Shown here: one piece after another, positions 56,108 to 64,000 of the stretch
Position numbering within the stretch: the stretch's first letter is position 1
Layout: each line of letters opens with the position of its first letter
Position numbers and translations under genes: made by a program
The notes under the pieces: generated by a model
The model's input: only the letters and a program-made list of their open reading frames with translations
The model's database searches: none
Told to the model about the DNA's origin: nothing
Assembly: GCF_027497355.1 (NCBI RefSeq)
Contig: NZ_CP114909.1
Coordinates: forward strand, 5,103,001-5,167,000
DNA length: 64,000 nucleotides
Direction: 5' to 3'
DNA from: Micromonospora sp. WMMA1947
GTDB taxonomy: Bacteria; Actinomycetota; Actinomycetes; Mycobacteriales; Micromonosporaceae

Positions 56108-56986
56108 CTAGCGCTTCAGCAGCGCGCGCAGCGCCTCGGTGATCTCGCCCGGCGCCTCCTCGGCCATGAAGTGCCCGGCCGTCGTGGTGCGGTGCTCCAG
56201 GTCCGGTGCCCACGCCCGCCACACCGCCGCCGCGTCGTAGCCGAGCGCGGCGCCCCAGTCCTGCTGGATGACGGTGACCGGCATGGTCAGCCGCCGGCCG
56301 GCGTCCCGGTCCGCCCGGTCGTGCGCCACGTCGATCCCGGCCGACGCCCGGTAGTCGGCGACGATCGAGTCGACTGCCTCGCGGGAGGCCCGCAGGTACT
56401 CGGCGCGCACCTCGGCCGGCATGGCCGCCGGGTCACCGGCCCAGGCGTCGAGGAAGTGCCCGAAGAACGCGTCGGCGCTGGCCGCGATCATCTGCTCGGG
56501 CAGGCCGGGCGGCTGGGCCATCAGGTAGAGGTGGAACGCTACAGACGCGGACACGCCGTGCAGCACGTCCCACATGTCGAGGGTCGGCAGGACATCAAGC
56601 GACGCCAGGTGGGTGACCGCGTCCGGGTGGTCCAGGCCGGCCCGGACCGCGACCAGGGCACCCCGGTCGTGCCCGGCGAGCGCGAACCGCTCGTGGCCGA
56701 GCGCGCGGGCCAGCGCCACCACGTCGGCGGCCATTGTCCGCTTGCTGTACGTGTCCTCGGTGTCCGCGGCCGGCTTGTCGCTGGTGCCGTAGCCGCGCAG
56801 GTCCGGGCAGATCACCGTGTGCTCGCCCGCCAGGTCGGCGGCGACGTGCCGCCACATCAGGTGGGTCTGCGGGAAGCCGTGCAGCAGCACGACCGGGCTG
56901 CCGGTGCCTCCCACCGCCACGTTCAGCGCCACACCCTCGGCGACCGGAACGCGCTGGTAGTCGAATCCCGCGATGGCGGTGCTCAT
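56108..56986 (-). CDS. Alpha/beta hydrolase, haloacetate dehalogenase/epoxide hydrolase-like
   Basis: 292 residues. VVLLHGFPQTHLMWRHVAAD, nucleophile Asp in ALAGHDRGALVAVRAGLDHP, HLASLDVLPTLDMWDVL and His in AGHFMAEEAPGEI. The pattern is that of fluoroacetate dehalogenases, but the second carboxylate-binding Arg of HDRGxR is Leu here, so the substrate is probably different. ATG 56986 follows AGAGGG. It is divergent from an AfsR-like regulator. Confidence 0.82.
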   Translation of the reverse strand: MSTAIAGFDYQRVPVAEGVALNVAVGGTGSPVVLLHGFPQTHLMWRHVAADLAGEHTVICPDLRGYGTSDKPAADTEDTYSKRTMAADVVALARALGHERFALAGHDRGALVAVRAGLDHPDAVTHLASLDVLPTLDMWDVLHGVSASVAFHLYLMAQPPGLPEQMIAASADAFFGHFLDAWAGDPAAMPAEVRAEYLRASREAVDSIVADYRASAGIDVAHDRADRDAGRRLTMPVTVIQQDWGAALGYDAAAVWRAWAPDLEHRTTTAGHFMAEEAPGEITEALRALLKR

Positions 56987-57085
56987 CTCGAATCCCTCTT
57001 TCGTCTCGTCGTACCTGACCAGCGTGGCGGCGCCCGATGAGCAACCGATGAGCGCGATACGGTGACCCCTGTCGAGGAGGGGTCG

Positions 57086-59053
57086 GTGCCTGTCGGTTTC
57101 GGTGTGCTGGGTCCGGTCACGGCCTGGGACGACGCGGGCGAGCCGGTCGACCTGAAGGGGCCCCGGCACCGGGCCGTGCTGGCGCGGCTGGTCGCCGCCC
57201 GGGGCCGGACCGTGCCGGTCGGGCAGATCGTCGACGACCTGTGGGACGACCCGCCGGCCGGTGCGGTGGGCGCGGTCCGCACGTTCGTCGCGGCGCTGCG
57301 CCGCCGCCTGGAACCGCACCGTCCGCCCCGCGAGCCGGCCCGGCTGCTGGTCACCGACGGACCGGGGTACGCGCTGCGCGCCGACCCGGACACCGTCGAC
57401 GCCTGGCGGTTCGAGGACGCCGTCGCCGCCGTCGCCGACGCGCTGCCCCGCGCGGCGCTAGACCGGCTCGACGAGGCGCTGGGCTGGTGGCGCGGCCCCG
57501 CGTACGCCGACTTCGACCAGCCGTGGGCGCACGCCGAACGTGCCCGGCTCGACCAGATCCGGCTCACCGCCGTCGAGCGGCGGGCCGAGGCGCTGCTGGC
57601 GCTGGACCGGGCCGCCGACGCCGTACCGGATCTCGACGCGCACGTCGCGGCGCACCCGTGGCGGGAGGACGGGTGGGCGCTGCTGGCGTCGGCGCTCTAC
57701 CGGGCCGGGCGGCAGGCCGACGCGCTCGCCGTGCTGCGCCGGGCCCGGGACCTGCTGCGCGACCAGCTCGGCCTGGACCCCGGAGCGCGGCTGCGGCGGC
57801 TGGAGACCGACCTGCTGCGCCAGGCCGAACCCGAACCGACCGGCCCGGCGCGGGTGTGGGCGGAGACCGCGGCGGCGTACGAGCGCAGTGTGGTGCCCGG
57901 AGCGCGGGCCCGGCTGGAGTCGACAGTCGGGCTGCTGCGCAGCCTCGCGGTGACCGGGCCGGGCGGACTGGAGGCCGCCCGGGACCAGCGCGAGGCGGCC
58001 ATCACCGCGGCCGAGCAACTGGGCGACCCGGAGTTCACCGCGCGGGTGATCGGCGGGTACGACGTACCCGCGATCTGGACCCGCTCCGACGACCCGGCGC
58101 AGGCCGCCCGGGTCGTCGCGGCGGCGCAGCGGGCGCTCGCCGGCCTGGGCCCTGAAGCGCCGGAGACGACCCGCGCCCGGCTGCTGGCCACCGTCGCGAT
58201 CGAGTCCCGAGGTACGGCGTCGCCGGGCCCGGCGCAAGCCGCGCGGGAGGCGGAGGCGATCGCCCGGCGCGTCGCCGACCCGGCGCTGCTGGCCCAGGCG
58301 CTCAACGGCGTGTACATGCAGACGTTCCACCGGGCCGGGCTGGCCGCCGAGCGGGACGCGATCGGCGCCGAACTGGTCGCCCTGGCCGCCCGCCACGGGC
58401 TGCCCACAGTGGAGATCCTCGGGCACCTGATCCGGGTGCAGGCGCGCGGCGCGCTCGCCGACTTCACCGCCGCCGACGCGCACGCCGACGCGGCGGACCG
58501 GCTCGCCGCCCGGCACGAGAGCCCCCTGGTGGGCGTGTTCACCGGCGGCTACCGGGCCATGCGGACCGCCGCCACCGGCGCCGCGTACCCGGACGCGGAG
58601 GCGGCGTACCGGTCCTGGGCGACCGGGCTGGCCGGGTGTGGGATGCCCGGCGTGGAACGCGGGCTGCTGCCGCTGGCGCTGCTCTGCCTGCGGGTGTGGC
58701 ACGACCGGCCCGCCGACTTCCCGGCCGGCACCGACTGGGGCCCGTACGCGCCCTGGGTCCGCCCGCTGCTCCTGCTCGCCGACGGCCGCCGCGACGAAGC
58801 CGCGAGAGCGTTGCGGCGCATCCCGGCCCCGCCGCGTGACCTGCTGCTGGAGGCGCTGTGGTGCCTCATCGCGCGGGCCGCTGTGTCGCTGGACGACCGG
58901 GACGCGATGCTCCGGGCGCGGAGCGCGCTCGCCCCGGCGGCGGGAGAGCTGGCCGGGGCGGGCAGCGGCCTGCTCACTGTCGGGCCGGTCGCCGCGCATC
59001 TGGACCGGCTCCACGCCGCACTCGGGGTGACCGGCGGTCAGGACCGTCCATGA
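57086..59053 (+). CDS. AfsR/SARP-type BTAD domain regulator
   Basis: 655 residues. N-terminal OmpR-like winged helix (VGFGVLGPVTAWDDAGEPVD, GPRHRAVLARLVAARGRTV), then the bacterial transcriptional activator domain (ERRAEALLALDRAADAVPDL, GRQADALAVLRRARDLLRDQ, LGLDPGARLRRLETDLL). The remaining 400 residues are helical, TPR-like, with no NB-ARC P-loop. GTG 57086 is 3 nt after GAGGAGGGG; GTG 57062 is in frame. Probably controls the divergent hydrolase. Confidence 0.85.
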   Translation: MPVGFGVLGPVTAWDDAGEPVDLKGPRHRAVLARLVAARGRTVPVGQIVDDLWDDPPAGAVGAVRTFVAALRRRLEPHRPPREPARLLVTDGPGYALRADPDTVDAWRFEDAVAAVADALPRAALDRLDEALGWWRGPAYADFDQPWAHAERARLDQIRLTAVERRAEALLALDRAADAVPDLDAHVAAHPWREDGWALLASALYRAGRQADALAVLRRARDLLRDQLGLDPGARLRRLETDLLRQAEPEPTGPARVWAETAAAYERSVVPGARARLESTVGLLRSLAVTGPGGLEAARDQREAAITAAEQLGDPEFTARVIGGYDVPAIWTRSDDPAQAARVVAAAQRALAGLGPEAPETTRARLLATVAIESRGTASPGPAQAAREAEAIARRVADPALLAQALNGVYMQTFHRAGLAAERDAIGAELVALAARHGLPTVEILGHLIRVQARGALADFTAADAHADAADRLAARHESPLVGVFTGGYRAMRTAATGAAYPDAEAAYRSWATGLAGCGMPGVERGLLPLALLCLRVWHDRPADFPAGTDWGPYAPWVRPLLLLADGRRDEAARALRRIPAPPRDLLLEALWCLIARAAVSLDDRDAMLRARSALAPAAGELAGAGSGLLTVGPVAAHLDRLHAALGVTGGQDRP

Positions 59054-59082
59054 GGGCCGCTCGGACGGAACGCGCCCTCGGC

Positions 59083-59094
59083 TAGGGTGCGGCG
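59083..59094 (+). promoter_or_regulatory. Leaderless-type promoter of the PLP decarboxylase
   Basis: TAGGGT (59083-59088), six bases, then ATG 59095. Confidence 0.45.
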
Positions 59095-60462
59095 ATGGAC
59101 GAGCTGAGGCACCTGCTCCGGCGCGCCGCCGACCACGCGGCCGACTACCGGCTGTCACTGCCGGACCGGCCGGTCGGCGTACCCGTCGACCAGGCCGCGC
59201 TGACCACGGCGTTCGCCGGCCCGCTGCCGGACGCGCCCACCCCGCCCGGGCAGGTCCTCGCCGACCTGGTGGCCGCCGCCGAACCCGGCCTGGTGGCCAC
59301 CGCCGGGCCGCGCTACTTCGGCTTCGTCGTCGGCGGCGCCTCCCCCGCCGCCACCGCCGCGGACATGCTGGCCGTCGGCTGGGACCAGCTCGCGTTCAAC
59401 GCGGTCACCTCCCCCGCCGCCGTGGCCGCCGAGACGGCAGCCGGCACCTGGCTCAAGGAGCTGCTGGGCATCCCGGCGACCGCATCGGTCGGCTTCGTCA
59501 CCGGCGCGCAGGCCGCGAACACCGCCGGGCTCGCCGCCGCCCGCCACCAGGTGCTCACCGACGCCGGTTGGGACGTGGAACGGCGCGGCCTGTCCGGCGC
59601 ACCTGCGGTACGCGTGTTCGCCGGGGCTGAGCGGCACGCCACCATCGACAGGTCGCTGCGCCTGCTCGGCCTCGGCGCCGACGCGCTGCGCCCGGTGCCG
59701 ACCGGCCCGCAGGGCGCCATCGACCCGCACGCCCTCGCCGCGGCGCTGCGCGACGCCGGTCCCGGCCCGACCATCGTGTGCCTGCAGGCGGGCAACGTGA
59801 ACACCGGCGCGTGCGACGACCTGCGCCGCGCCTGCGACCTGGTCCACCGGTACGGCGGCTGGGCGCACGTGGACGGCGCCTTCGGGCTGTGGGCGGCTGC
59901 CAGTCCCGCCACCCGGCACCTGGTCGACGGGTTGGAGGCGGCCGACTCGTGGGCCTGCGACGGTCACAAGTGGCTGAACCTGCCGTACGACACCGCGTTC
60001 GCGTTCTGCGCCCGGCCCGACGCGCACGCGGCAGCCATGTCGCTCGCGGCCGCGTACCTCGTGGGTTCCGGTGGGGTGCCCGCGGGCGCCGATCTGACCG
60101 CGGAGTCCTCCCGGCGCGCCCGTGGCTTCGCGGTCTGGGCCGGCCTGCGGGAGCTGGGCCGCGACGGCGTCGCCGCGCTCGTCGAACGGTGCTGCGCGCT
60201 GGCCCGGCGATTCGCCGACGGGCTGGGCGCGGCCGGGTTCGAGGTGGTCAACGAGGTGGTGCTCAACCAGGTGCTGGTCGGGTTCGGCGACGACGCGCGC
60301 ACCGACCGGGTGGTGGCCGCGGCGCAGGCCGACGGGACGTGCTGGGTGGGCGGGACGACGTGGCGGGGACGGCGGCTGATGCGGATCTCGGTGTCGAACG
60401 CGATCACGACGGAGGCGGACGTGGACCGGTCGGTGGCGGCCATCACGCGGCTGGCCCGCTGA
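59095..60462 (+). CDS. Group II PLP-dependent amino acid decarboxylase family protein
   Basis: 455 residues. RYFGFVVGGASPAATAADML, GFVTGAQAANTAGLAAARHQ, AHVDGAFGLWAAASP and SWACDGHKWLNLPYDTAFAF with the PLP Lys. Related to aromatic L-amino acid and tyrosine decarboxylases; substrate not determined. The final codons and stop touch the IS1380-like element: the TGA lies in the target duplication, so the protein is intact but its terminator has been moved away. Confidence 0.88.
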   Translation: MDELRHLLRRAADHAADYRLSLPDRPVGVPVDQAALTTAFAGPLPDAPTPPGQVLADLVAAAEPGLVATAGPRYFGFVVGGASPAATAADMLAVGWDQLAFNAVTSPAAVAAETAAGTWLKELLGIPATASVGFVTGAQAANTAGLAAARHQVLTDAGWDVERRGLSGAPAVRVFAGAERHATIDRSLRLLGLGADALRPVPTGPQGAIDPHALAAALRDAGPGPTIVCLQAGNVNTGACDDLRRACDLVHRYGGWAHVDGAFGLWAAASPATRHLVDGLEAADSWACDGHKWLNLPYDTAFAFCARPDAHAAAMSLAAAYLVGSGGVPAGADLTAESSRRARGFAVWAGLRELGRDGVAALVERCCALARRFADGLGAAGFEVVNEVVLNQVLVGFGDDARTDRVVAAAQADGTCWVGGTTWRGRRLMRISVSNAITTEADVDRSVAAITRLAR

Positions 60463-60463
60463 G
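60459..60463. repeat. Left target-site duplication CTGAG
   Basis: CTGAG flanks the element on the left and recurs at 62097-62101. The exact length (4-5 bp) is uncertain. Confidence 0.6.
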
Positions 60464-62096
60464 CCTGAATCCACCGGGGTGTGGTCGGGGTAGGGCGTGT
60501 TGAACGAGTGAGGGTGCTTCCTGAGCAGGGAAAATCGTGGTTACCACACCAATGATTCACCTACGCAAGGAGCACCCTCGTGGTGTCAGCATCGCACAGC
60601 TTGGATCGGCTCGTTGTCAGCGCGGATGACGGTAATGCCGTGTCGGATGCGGGTCTGCTGGTGGCGGCGTCGTTGGGGCAGCGGCTGGGTCTGCCGGGGC
60701 TGTTGCGGGAGCATGTGACGGTGCCGGGCAGTCTGGGCGCACATCCGGACGACAAGTGCCTGACGGTGATCCACTCGCTGCTGGCCGGTGGGGACTGCAT
60801 CGATGATGTGGCCGCGTTGCGGGCGGGGTCGACCCAGGCGGTTCTAGGTCACCGGGTGGCGGCGCCCTCGACGGTCGGGTCGTTTCTGCGGGCGTTCGGG
60901 TTCAATCACGCCCGGCAACTCGATGTGGTCGCCCGTCGGTTGCTGGCCCGGGCGGTGACCGTGGGGGCGTCACCTGGCCTGACCGAGTCGGTGACGGTGG
61001 ACATCGACTCCACGCTGTGTGAGACGTTCGGGTTGGGCAAGGCCGGCGCGCGGGAGGTGATGCGCACTGGCCGGCGGGGCTATCACCCTCTGCTCGCGGT
61101 GATCGCCGGCACCGGCGACGTCGCGCACGCCCGGCTGCGAAGGGGCCGGTCCAACGACGCCACCGCCGCGCCGGTGTTCATCAAGGAGACCATCGGCCGT
61201 ATGCGGGCCGCCGGCGCAGCCGGGGAACTGGTTCTGCGGATGGACTCCGGGTTCTACCTGCACGACGTGGTCGCCGCCTGCCGGGCCGCCGGGGTGCGGT
61301 TCTCCATCGGCGCCCGCATGATCGGCAACCTGAAGCACGTCATCCCCGCCATCGACGAGGACGCGTGGACCCCGATCGACTACTTCCTACCCGGCGCCGC
61401 CGTCACCGAGATCGCCTGGACCCCGTTCACCCAGGACACCCGCGGCCACGACCGACCCGACCCGGCCCCGGTCCGGCTGATCGTGCGCCGCACCCCCTGC
61501 ACCGACGCGTTGGCCCGCAACACCGGCCGCGCCACCCAGCAGGCACTGTTCCCCGTCTACGACTACCACCCGTTCATCACCGACCGCGACGGACCGATGC
61601 TCGACCTGGAAGCCGACCACCGCCGCCACGCCGAAGTCGAACTGGCCATCCGCGACCTCAAACACGGCATGGGCCTGGCCCACCTGCCCACCAAAAGCTT
61701 CGGCGGCAACGCCGCCTGGCTGGTCCTGAACACCATCGCCCACAACCTGACCCGCTGGACCGCCCGCCTCGGCCTCGGCCTGCCCCGCGTCACGGCGAAG
61801 ACCATCCGCCGCAAGATCTACACCGTCGGCGCACGCCTCACCCGCACCGCCCGCCGCCTCCACCTGCACCTACCCCGCGCCTGGCCCTGGGCCGACACGC
61901 TCCTCAACGCCCTGCACCGCATCCGCAGCCTGCCCCCACCCGCCGGCTGACCACACCAACACCGACCACCACGACCAGGACCACGGAGCAAGCCGGGCAG
62001 ACCGGCAGACCTACCCTGCCCAGCACTCCCACCCATCAGCAACAGTCAATCCCACGCACCGACACGCCCATCTCACCAACCACCGGTGGATTCAGG
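60464..62096. mobile_element. IS1380-family insertion sequence, complete
   Basis: 1633 bp with terminal inverted repeats CCTGAATCCACCGG (60464-60477) and its complement (62083-62096), one intact transposase gene and a direct duplication CTGAG at both ends. The right end has about 130 bp beyond the transposase without a gene. Its A/T-richer start and clean ends suggest recent arrival. Confidence 0.85.
60580..61950 (+). CDS. IS1380 family transposase
   Basis: 456 residues. DDE-type fold: first Asp in TVDIDSTLCETFGLGK, second in LVLRMDSGFYLHDVV, Glu in HAEVELAIRDLKHGMGLAHL. N-terminal [20 protein letters not shown] and YHPLLAVIAGTGDVAHARLR are typical of IS1380 members. GTG 60580 has AAGGAG seven nt upstream. 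It appears intact and possibly active. Confidence 0.92.
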   Translation: MVSASHSLDRLVVSADDGNAVSDAGLLVAASLGQRLGLPGLLREHVTVPGSLGAHPDDKCLTVIHSLLAGGDCIDDVAALRAGSTQAVLGHRVAAPSTVGSFLRAFGFNHARQLDVVARRLLARAVTVGASPGLTESVTVDIDSTLCETFGLGKAGAREVMRTGRRGYHPLLAVIAGTGDVAHARLRRGRSNDATAAPVFIKETIGRMRAAGAAGELVLRMDSGFYLHDVVAACRAAGVRFSIGARMIGNLKHVIPAIDEDAWTPIDYFLPGAAVTEIAWTPFTQDTRGHDRPDPAPVRLIVRRTPCTDALARNTGRATQQALFPVYDYHPFITDRDGPMLDLEADHRRHAEVELAIRDLKHGMGLAHLPTKSFGGNAAWLVLNTIAHNLTRWTARLGLGLPRVTAKTIRRKIYTVGARLTRTARRLHLHLPRAWPWADTLLNALHRIRSLPPPAG

Positions 62097-62125
62097 CTGA
62101 GCGGCGTCAGCCGGACGCCGCTCAG
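62097..62125. terminator. Terminator hairpin displaced by the insertion sequence
   Basis: 12-bp perfect stem CTGAGCGGCGTC (62097-62108) with 62114-62125, loop AGCCG. Its first five bases are the right target duplication; the leftward helicase stop lies in the other arm. Before insertion it would have carried the decarboxylase stop too. Confidence 0.8.
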
Positions 62126-64000
62126 CCCAGGGTGAGGCGTCCCTCCTCGTCGTGGCGGATCCGCCGGCCGGTGACCGCGACGTGCAGGCCGTAGCGCAGC
62201 AGCCGGTCGATCTTCTCGGTGCGCCGCCGGTAGCCGAGGCGTTCCAGTCCGGCTCGCAGCAGCCGTTCCTCGTCCATGCTCGTCACCTCGCGCAGGACGT
62301 GGACGAGCGCGTTCGCGATCTCCTCCGGCGGCACCTCCTCGAACGCCCGGTCGGTGCTGGACTGGGTGACGCGGTACGCCTGCCATGATCGCGGATCCGT
62401 CCCCTCCGGCCAGGCGTATCGGCCCAGGGTCGGGTGGTCGTAGAGGCGGCGGGCGTCGACGAGTGCGAGCACGGCGAGCCGCCGGTCCTCGCGGGTGCGC
62501 AGAAATCCGAACCGGGCCAGGGTCAGCCGGGCCAGGCGGTGCTGCTCGATCGGCCCTTCGGCCTCGATGATCTCCCATAGGGCGTCCCGGACCAGCCGGC
62601 GTACCCGCTGGTCGGTACCGAGCTGGTCGAGGTCGCCCTGGTCGCCGAGCGGCGTCGGGACGTACGGGATGAAGGGCCGGACCTCGACGACGTCGGCAGC
62701 CGGGGCGGTGCCGGTCGGCGACGGCGCGGCGGCCAGGCCGGTGACCGGTACGGGCGCCGCAGTCTCCGGTGTGGGGAAGACGGTCTCCGGTGTGGCGTGG
62801 ACGGTGTCCGGCACGACGGGCGGGTCCGGCGGCTCGGGTGCGCGGGGCGCCGGGACCTCGGGCGCGTCGCGCGGCGGCTCGGACCGCGGGGCGTCCGCCC
62901 GCTCGACGGCCTCGTCCACGCGGTCCAGCAGCGCGGCCCGGTCGTGGATCCACGCCGGCAGCCAGAACCGGACCACCTCCGGCCAGCCCATGATGGTGCG
63001 CAGCAGCGCCGGTGCGCCGTCGCGGTCGGCGACCGTCGGGCGGGCACTCCAGTCGGGGCCGTCGAGCATGACCGCGACCTGCCACCGGGGCGCGCCCGGC
63101 CGGCGTACGGCGATGTCCACTGTGAAGTCGGACAGTCCGTGGCCCGTGCGTACCTCGTGGCCGCGCTCACGCAGTGCGGCGGCCACCTCGTCCCGGACGC
63201 GGTTGCGCCGCTCGGCGTGATCGGCGGTCAGGTCACCGAGCCGATCCACGCCGGCGGCGGCCATCTCGCAGTACGCGCGCAGATGCTGGGTCCCGACCGC
63301 CGAGGTGCGGGTCAGGTCGATGTCGGACGGATCGAACGAGGAGAAGAGCACGACCTGCCGGCGGGCGCGGGTGATCGCCACGTTCAGCCGGCGCTCGCCG
63401 CCGGTCTGGCTCAGCGGCCCGAAGTTCAGCGGGAGCTGACCGTTGTCCGGGTTGGTGGAGAACGCCAGCGAGAACAGCACCACGTCCCGCTCGTCGCCCT
63501 GCACGTTCTCCAGGTTCTTCACGAAGATCGGTTCGGCGGCGTCGGCGGACAGCCGGTCCCGCACCAGCGGGTCGCCGCTGTCCTCCAGCAGGTTCAGGAT
63601 CAGGTCGCGCTGCTGGATGTTGAAGGTGACCACGCCGATGGACTGGCCGGCGGTGGCCGGGGCGTGCAGGCGGCGGAGGATGTCGGCGAGAACCGCGTGG
63701 GCCTCGACCTCGTTGGTGCGGGTGCCGCCGCGGTCGTACCGGCCGTCGACCCGCTGCCAGGTGATGCCGGCGTGGCCGGCGCTGCCGGGCGACGGGAGGC
63801 TGGAGAGCTTGTTGTCGTAGTAGTAGCGGTTGGAGAAGGCGATCAGCGACTCGTCGTGGCTGCGGTAGTGCCAGGACAGCCACCGCTGCGGCAGCCCCGA
63901 CTCGACCGCCTCGCTGAGGATGCTCTCCAGGTCCTCCAGCACCGGTTCCGGACTGTCGTCGACCTCGTCGGCGGCGTGGCTGGCCTGCATAAAGCTGCTC
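62122..64000 (-). CDS. C-terminal part of a large SF1 helicase with REase-like and DUF3320 domains (partial)
   Basis: At least 625 codons, open to the window edge. SFMQASHAADEVDDS at the visible start is the region just after the DEAD-like motif; LSWHYRSHDESLIAFSNRYY, IFVKNLENVQGDERDVVLFS and RRLNVAITRARRQVVLFSSF are motifs IV-VI. Then a nuclease-like domain of the MTES_1575 type (VRTGHGLSDFTVDIAVRR, VAVMLDGPDWS), a Pro/Thr-rich linker and a DUF3320-like domain (LVRDALWEIIEAEGPIEQHR). Such proteins usually exceed 1300 residues with an N-terminal DUF4011. Some relatives are linked to phage defence. Confidence 0.82.
   Translation of the reverse strand, partial: SSFMQASHAADEVDDSPEPVLEDLESILSEAVESGLPQRWLSWHYRSHDESLIAFSNRYYYDNKLSSLPSPGSAGHAGITWQRVDGRYDRGGTRTNEVEAHAVLADILRRLHAPATAGQSIGVVTFNIQQRDLILNLLEDSGDPLVRDRLSADAAEPIFVKNLENVQGDERDVVLFSLAFSTNPDNGQLPLNFGPLSQTGGERRLNVAITRARRQVVLFSSFDPSDIDLTRTSAVGTQHLRAYCEMAAAGVDRLGDLTADHAERRNRVRDEVAAALRERGHEVRTGHGLSDFTVDIAVRRPGAPRWQVAVMLDGPDWSARPTVADRDGAPALLRTIMGWPEVVRFWLPAWIHDRAALLDRVDEAVERADAPRSEPPRDAPEVPAPRAPEPPDPPVVPDTVHATPETVFPTPETAAPVPVTGLAAAPSPTGTAPAADVVEVRPFIPYVPTPLGDQGDLDQLGTDQRVRRLVRDALWEIIEAEGPIEQHRLARLTLARFGFLRTREDRRLAVLALVDARRLYDHPTLGRYAWPEGTDPRSWQAYRVTQSSTDRAFEEVPPEEIANALVHVLREVTSMDEERLLRAGLERLGYRRRTEKIDRLLRYGLHVAVTGRRIRHDEEGRLTLG

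Noticed and set aside
56108..56986. Naming the hydrolase a fluoroacetate dehalogenase.
   Set aside because: A key carboxylate-binding Arg is replaced by Leu, so only the family level is supported.
61365..62135. A second coding frame at the right end of the insertion sequence.
   Set aside because: It is Pro/Arg/His-rich, overlaps the transposase in another frame, and looks like a composition artefact.

Overview
The window is high-GC actinomycete DNA. Strong G/C bias at third codon positions, GTG and leaderless starts, AfsR-like and WYL regulators, a HelR motor and a short GATCTTGCAC inverted repeat between genes all suggest a Micromonosporaceae chromosome, probably Micromonospora or a close relative. 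This is inferred from style and gene content, not from a marker gene. I see no rRNA, tRNA or CRISPR array.

Layout. 1-4430: KamA-family radical SAM enzyme, CsbD-like stress protein, histidine phosphatase, Lrp/AsnC regulator, DUF433 protein and an acyl-CoA dehydrogenase. 4607-14427: an accessory island. It holds a translationally coupled row of a vWA-MoxR-associated protein (VMAP) with an N-terminal effector-associated domain, a MoxR-like AAA protein, and a vWA/SAV_2336-NB-ARC-TPR protein of the FxSxx-COOH system type. A convergent peptide plus HExxH-enzyme gene pair and a divergent alpha/beta hydrolase carrying a second effector-associated domain complete it. 14450-17594: M24 peptidase, YccF protein, FkbM methyltransferase and repeat-rich spacers. 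17761-26329: a LacI-controlled operon for beta-glucoside or cello-oligosaccharide uptake (family 5 binding protein, two permeases, two ATPases, GH1 beta-glucosidase). 26362-30594: ROK regulator, secreted GH18 chitinase and soluble transhydrogenase. 30749-37978: a six-gene peptide-type ABC importer plus gamma-glutamyltransferase operon. 38158-45231: AidB-like dehydrogenase, MOSC protein, GNAT, MalY-like aminotransferase, winged-helix protein, DinB and WYL regulator. 45263-48090: flavin reductase, YeiH-type transporter with a 48-residue membrane protein, and TetR. 48215-50484: HelR with a rifamycin-element-like palindrome. 50529-56055: DrrAB-like exporter, NarL-type two-component system and a second ABC exporter. 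56108-60462: dehalogenase-like hydrolase, AfsR-like regulator and PLP decarboxylase. 60464-62096: an IS1380-family element. 62122-64000: the C-terminal part of a large helicase-nuclease running off the window.

The most interesting part is 4607-14427. Known VMAP systems join a vWA protein, a MoxR ATPase and a VMAP hub, and recruit effectors through like-with-like effector-associated domains. Here both the hub and a nearby hydrolase carry such a domain, the hydrolase lies in the same island, and the island also contains a 59-residue FxsA-like peptide next to a HExxH peptide-modifying enzyme but no radical SAM maturase. The AAA protein has Arg instead of the Walker A Lys. A conflict or immune system combined with a small RiPP module is a reasonable hypothesis, but nothing here demonstrates activity.
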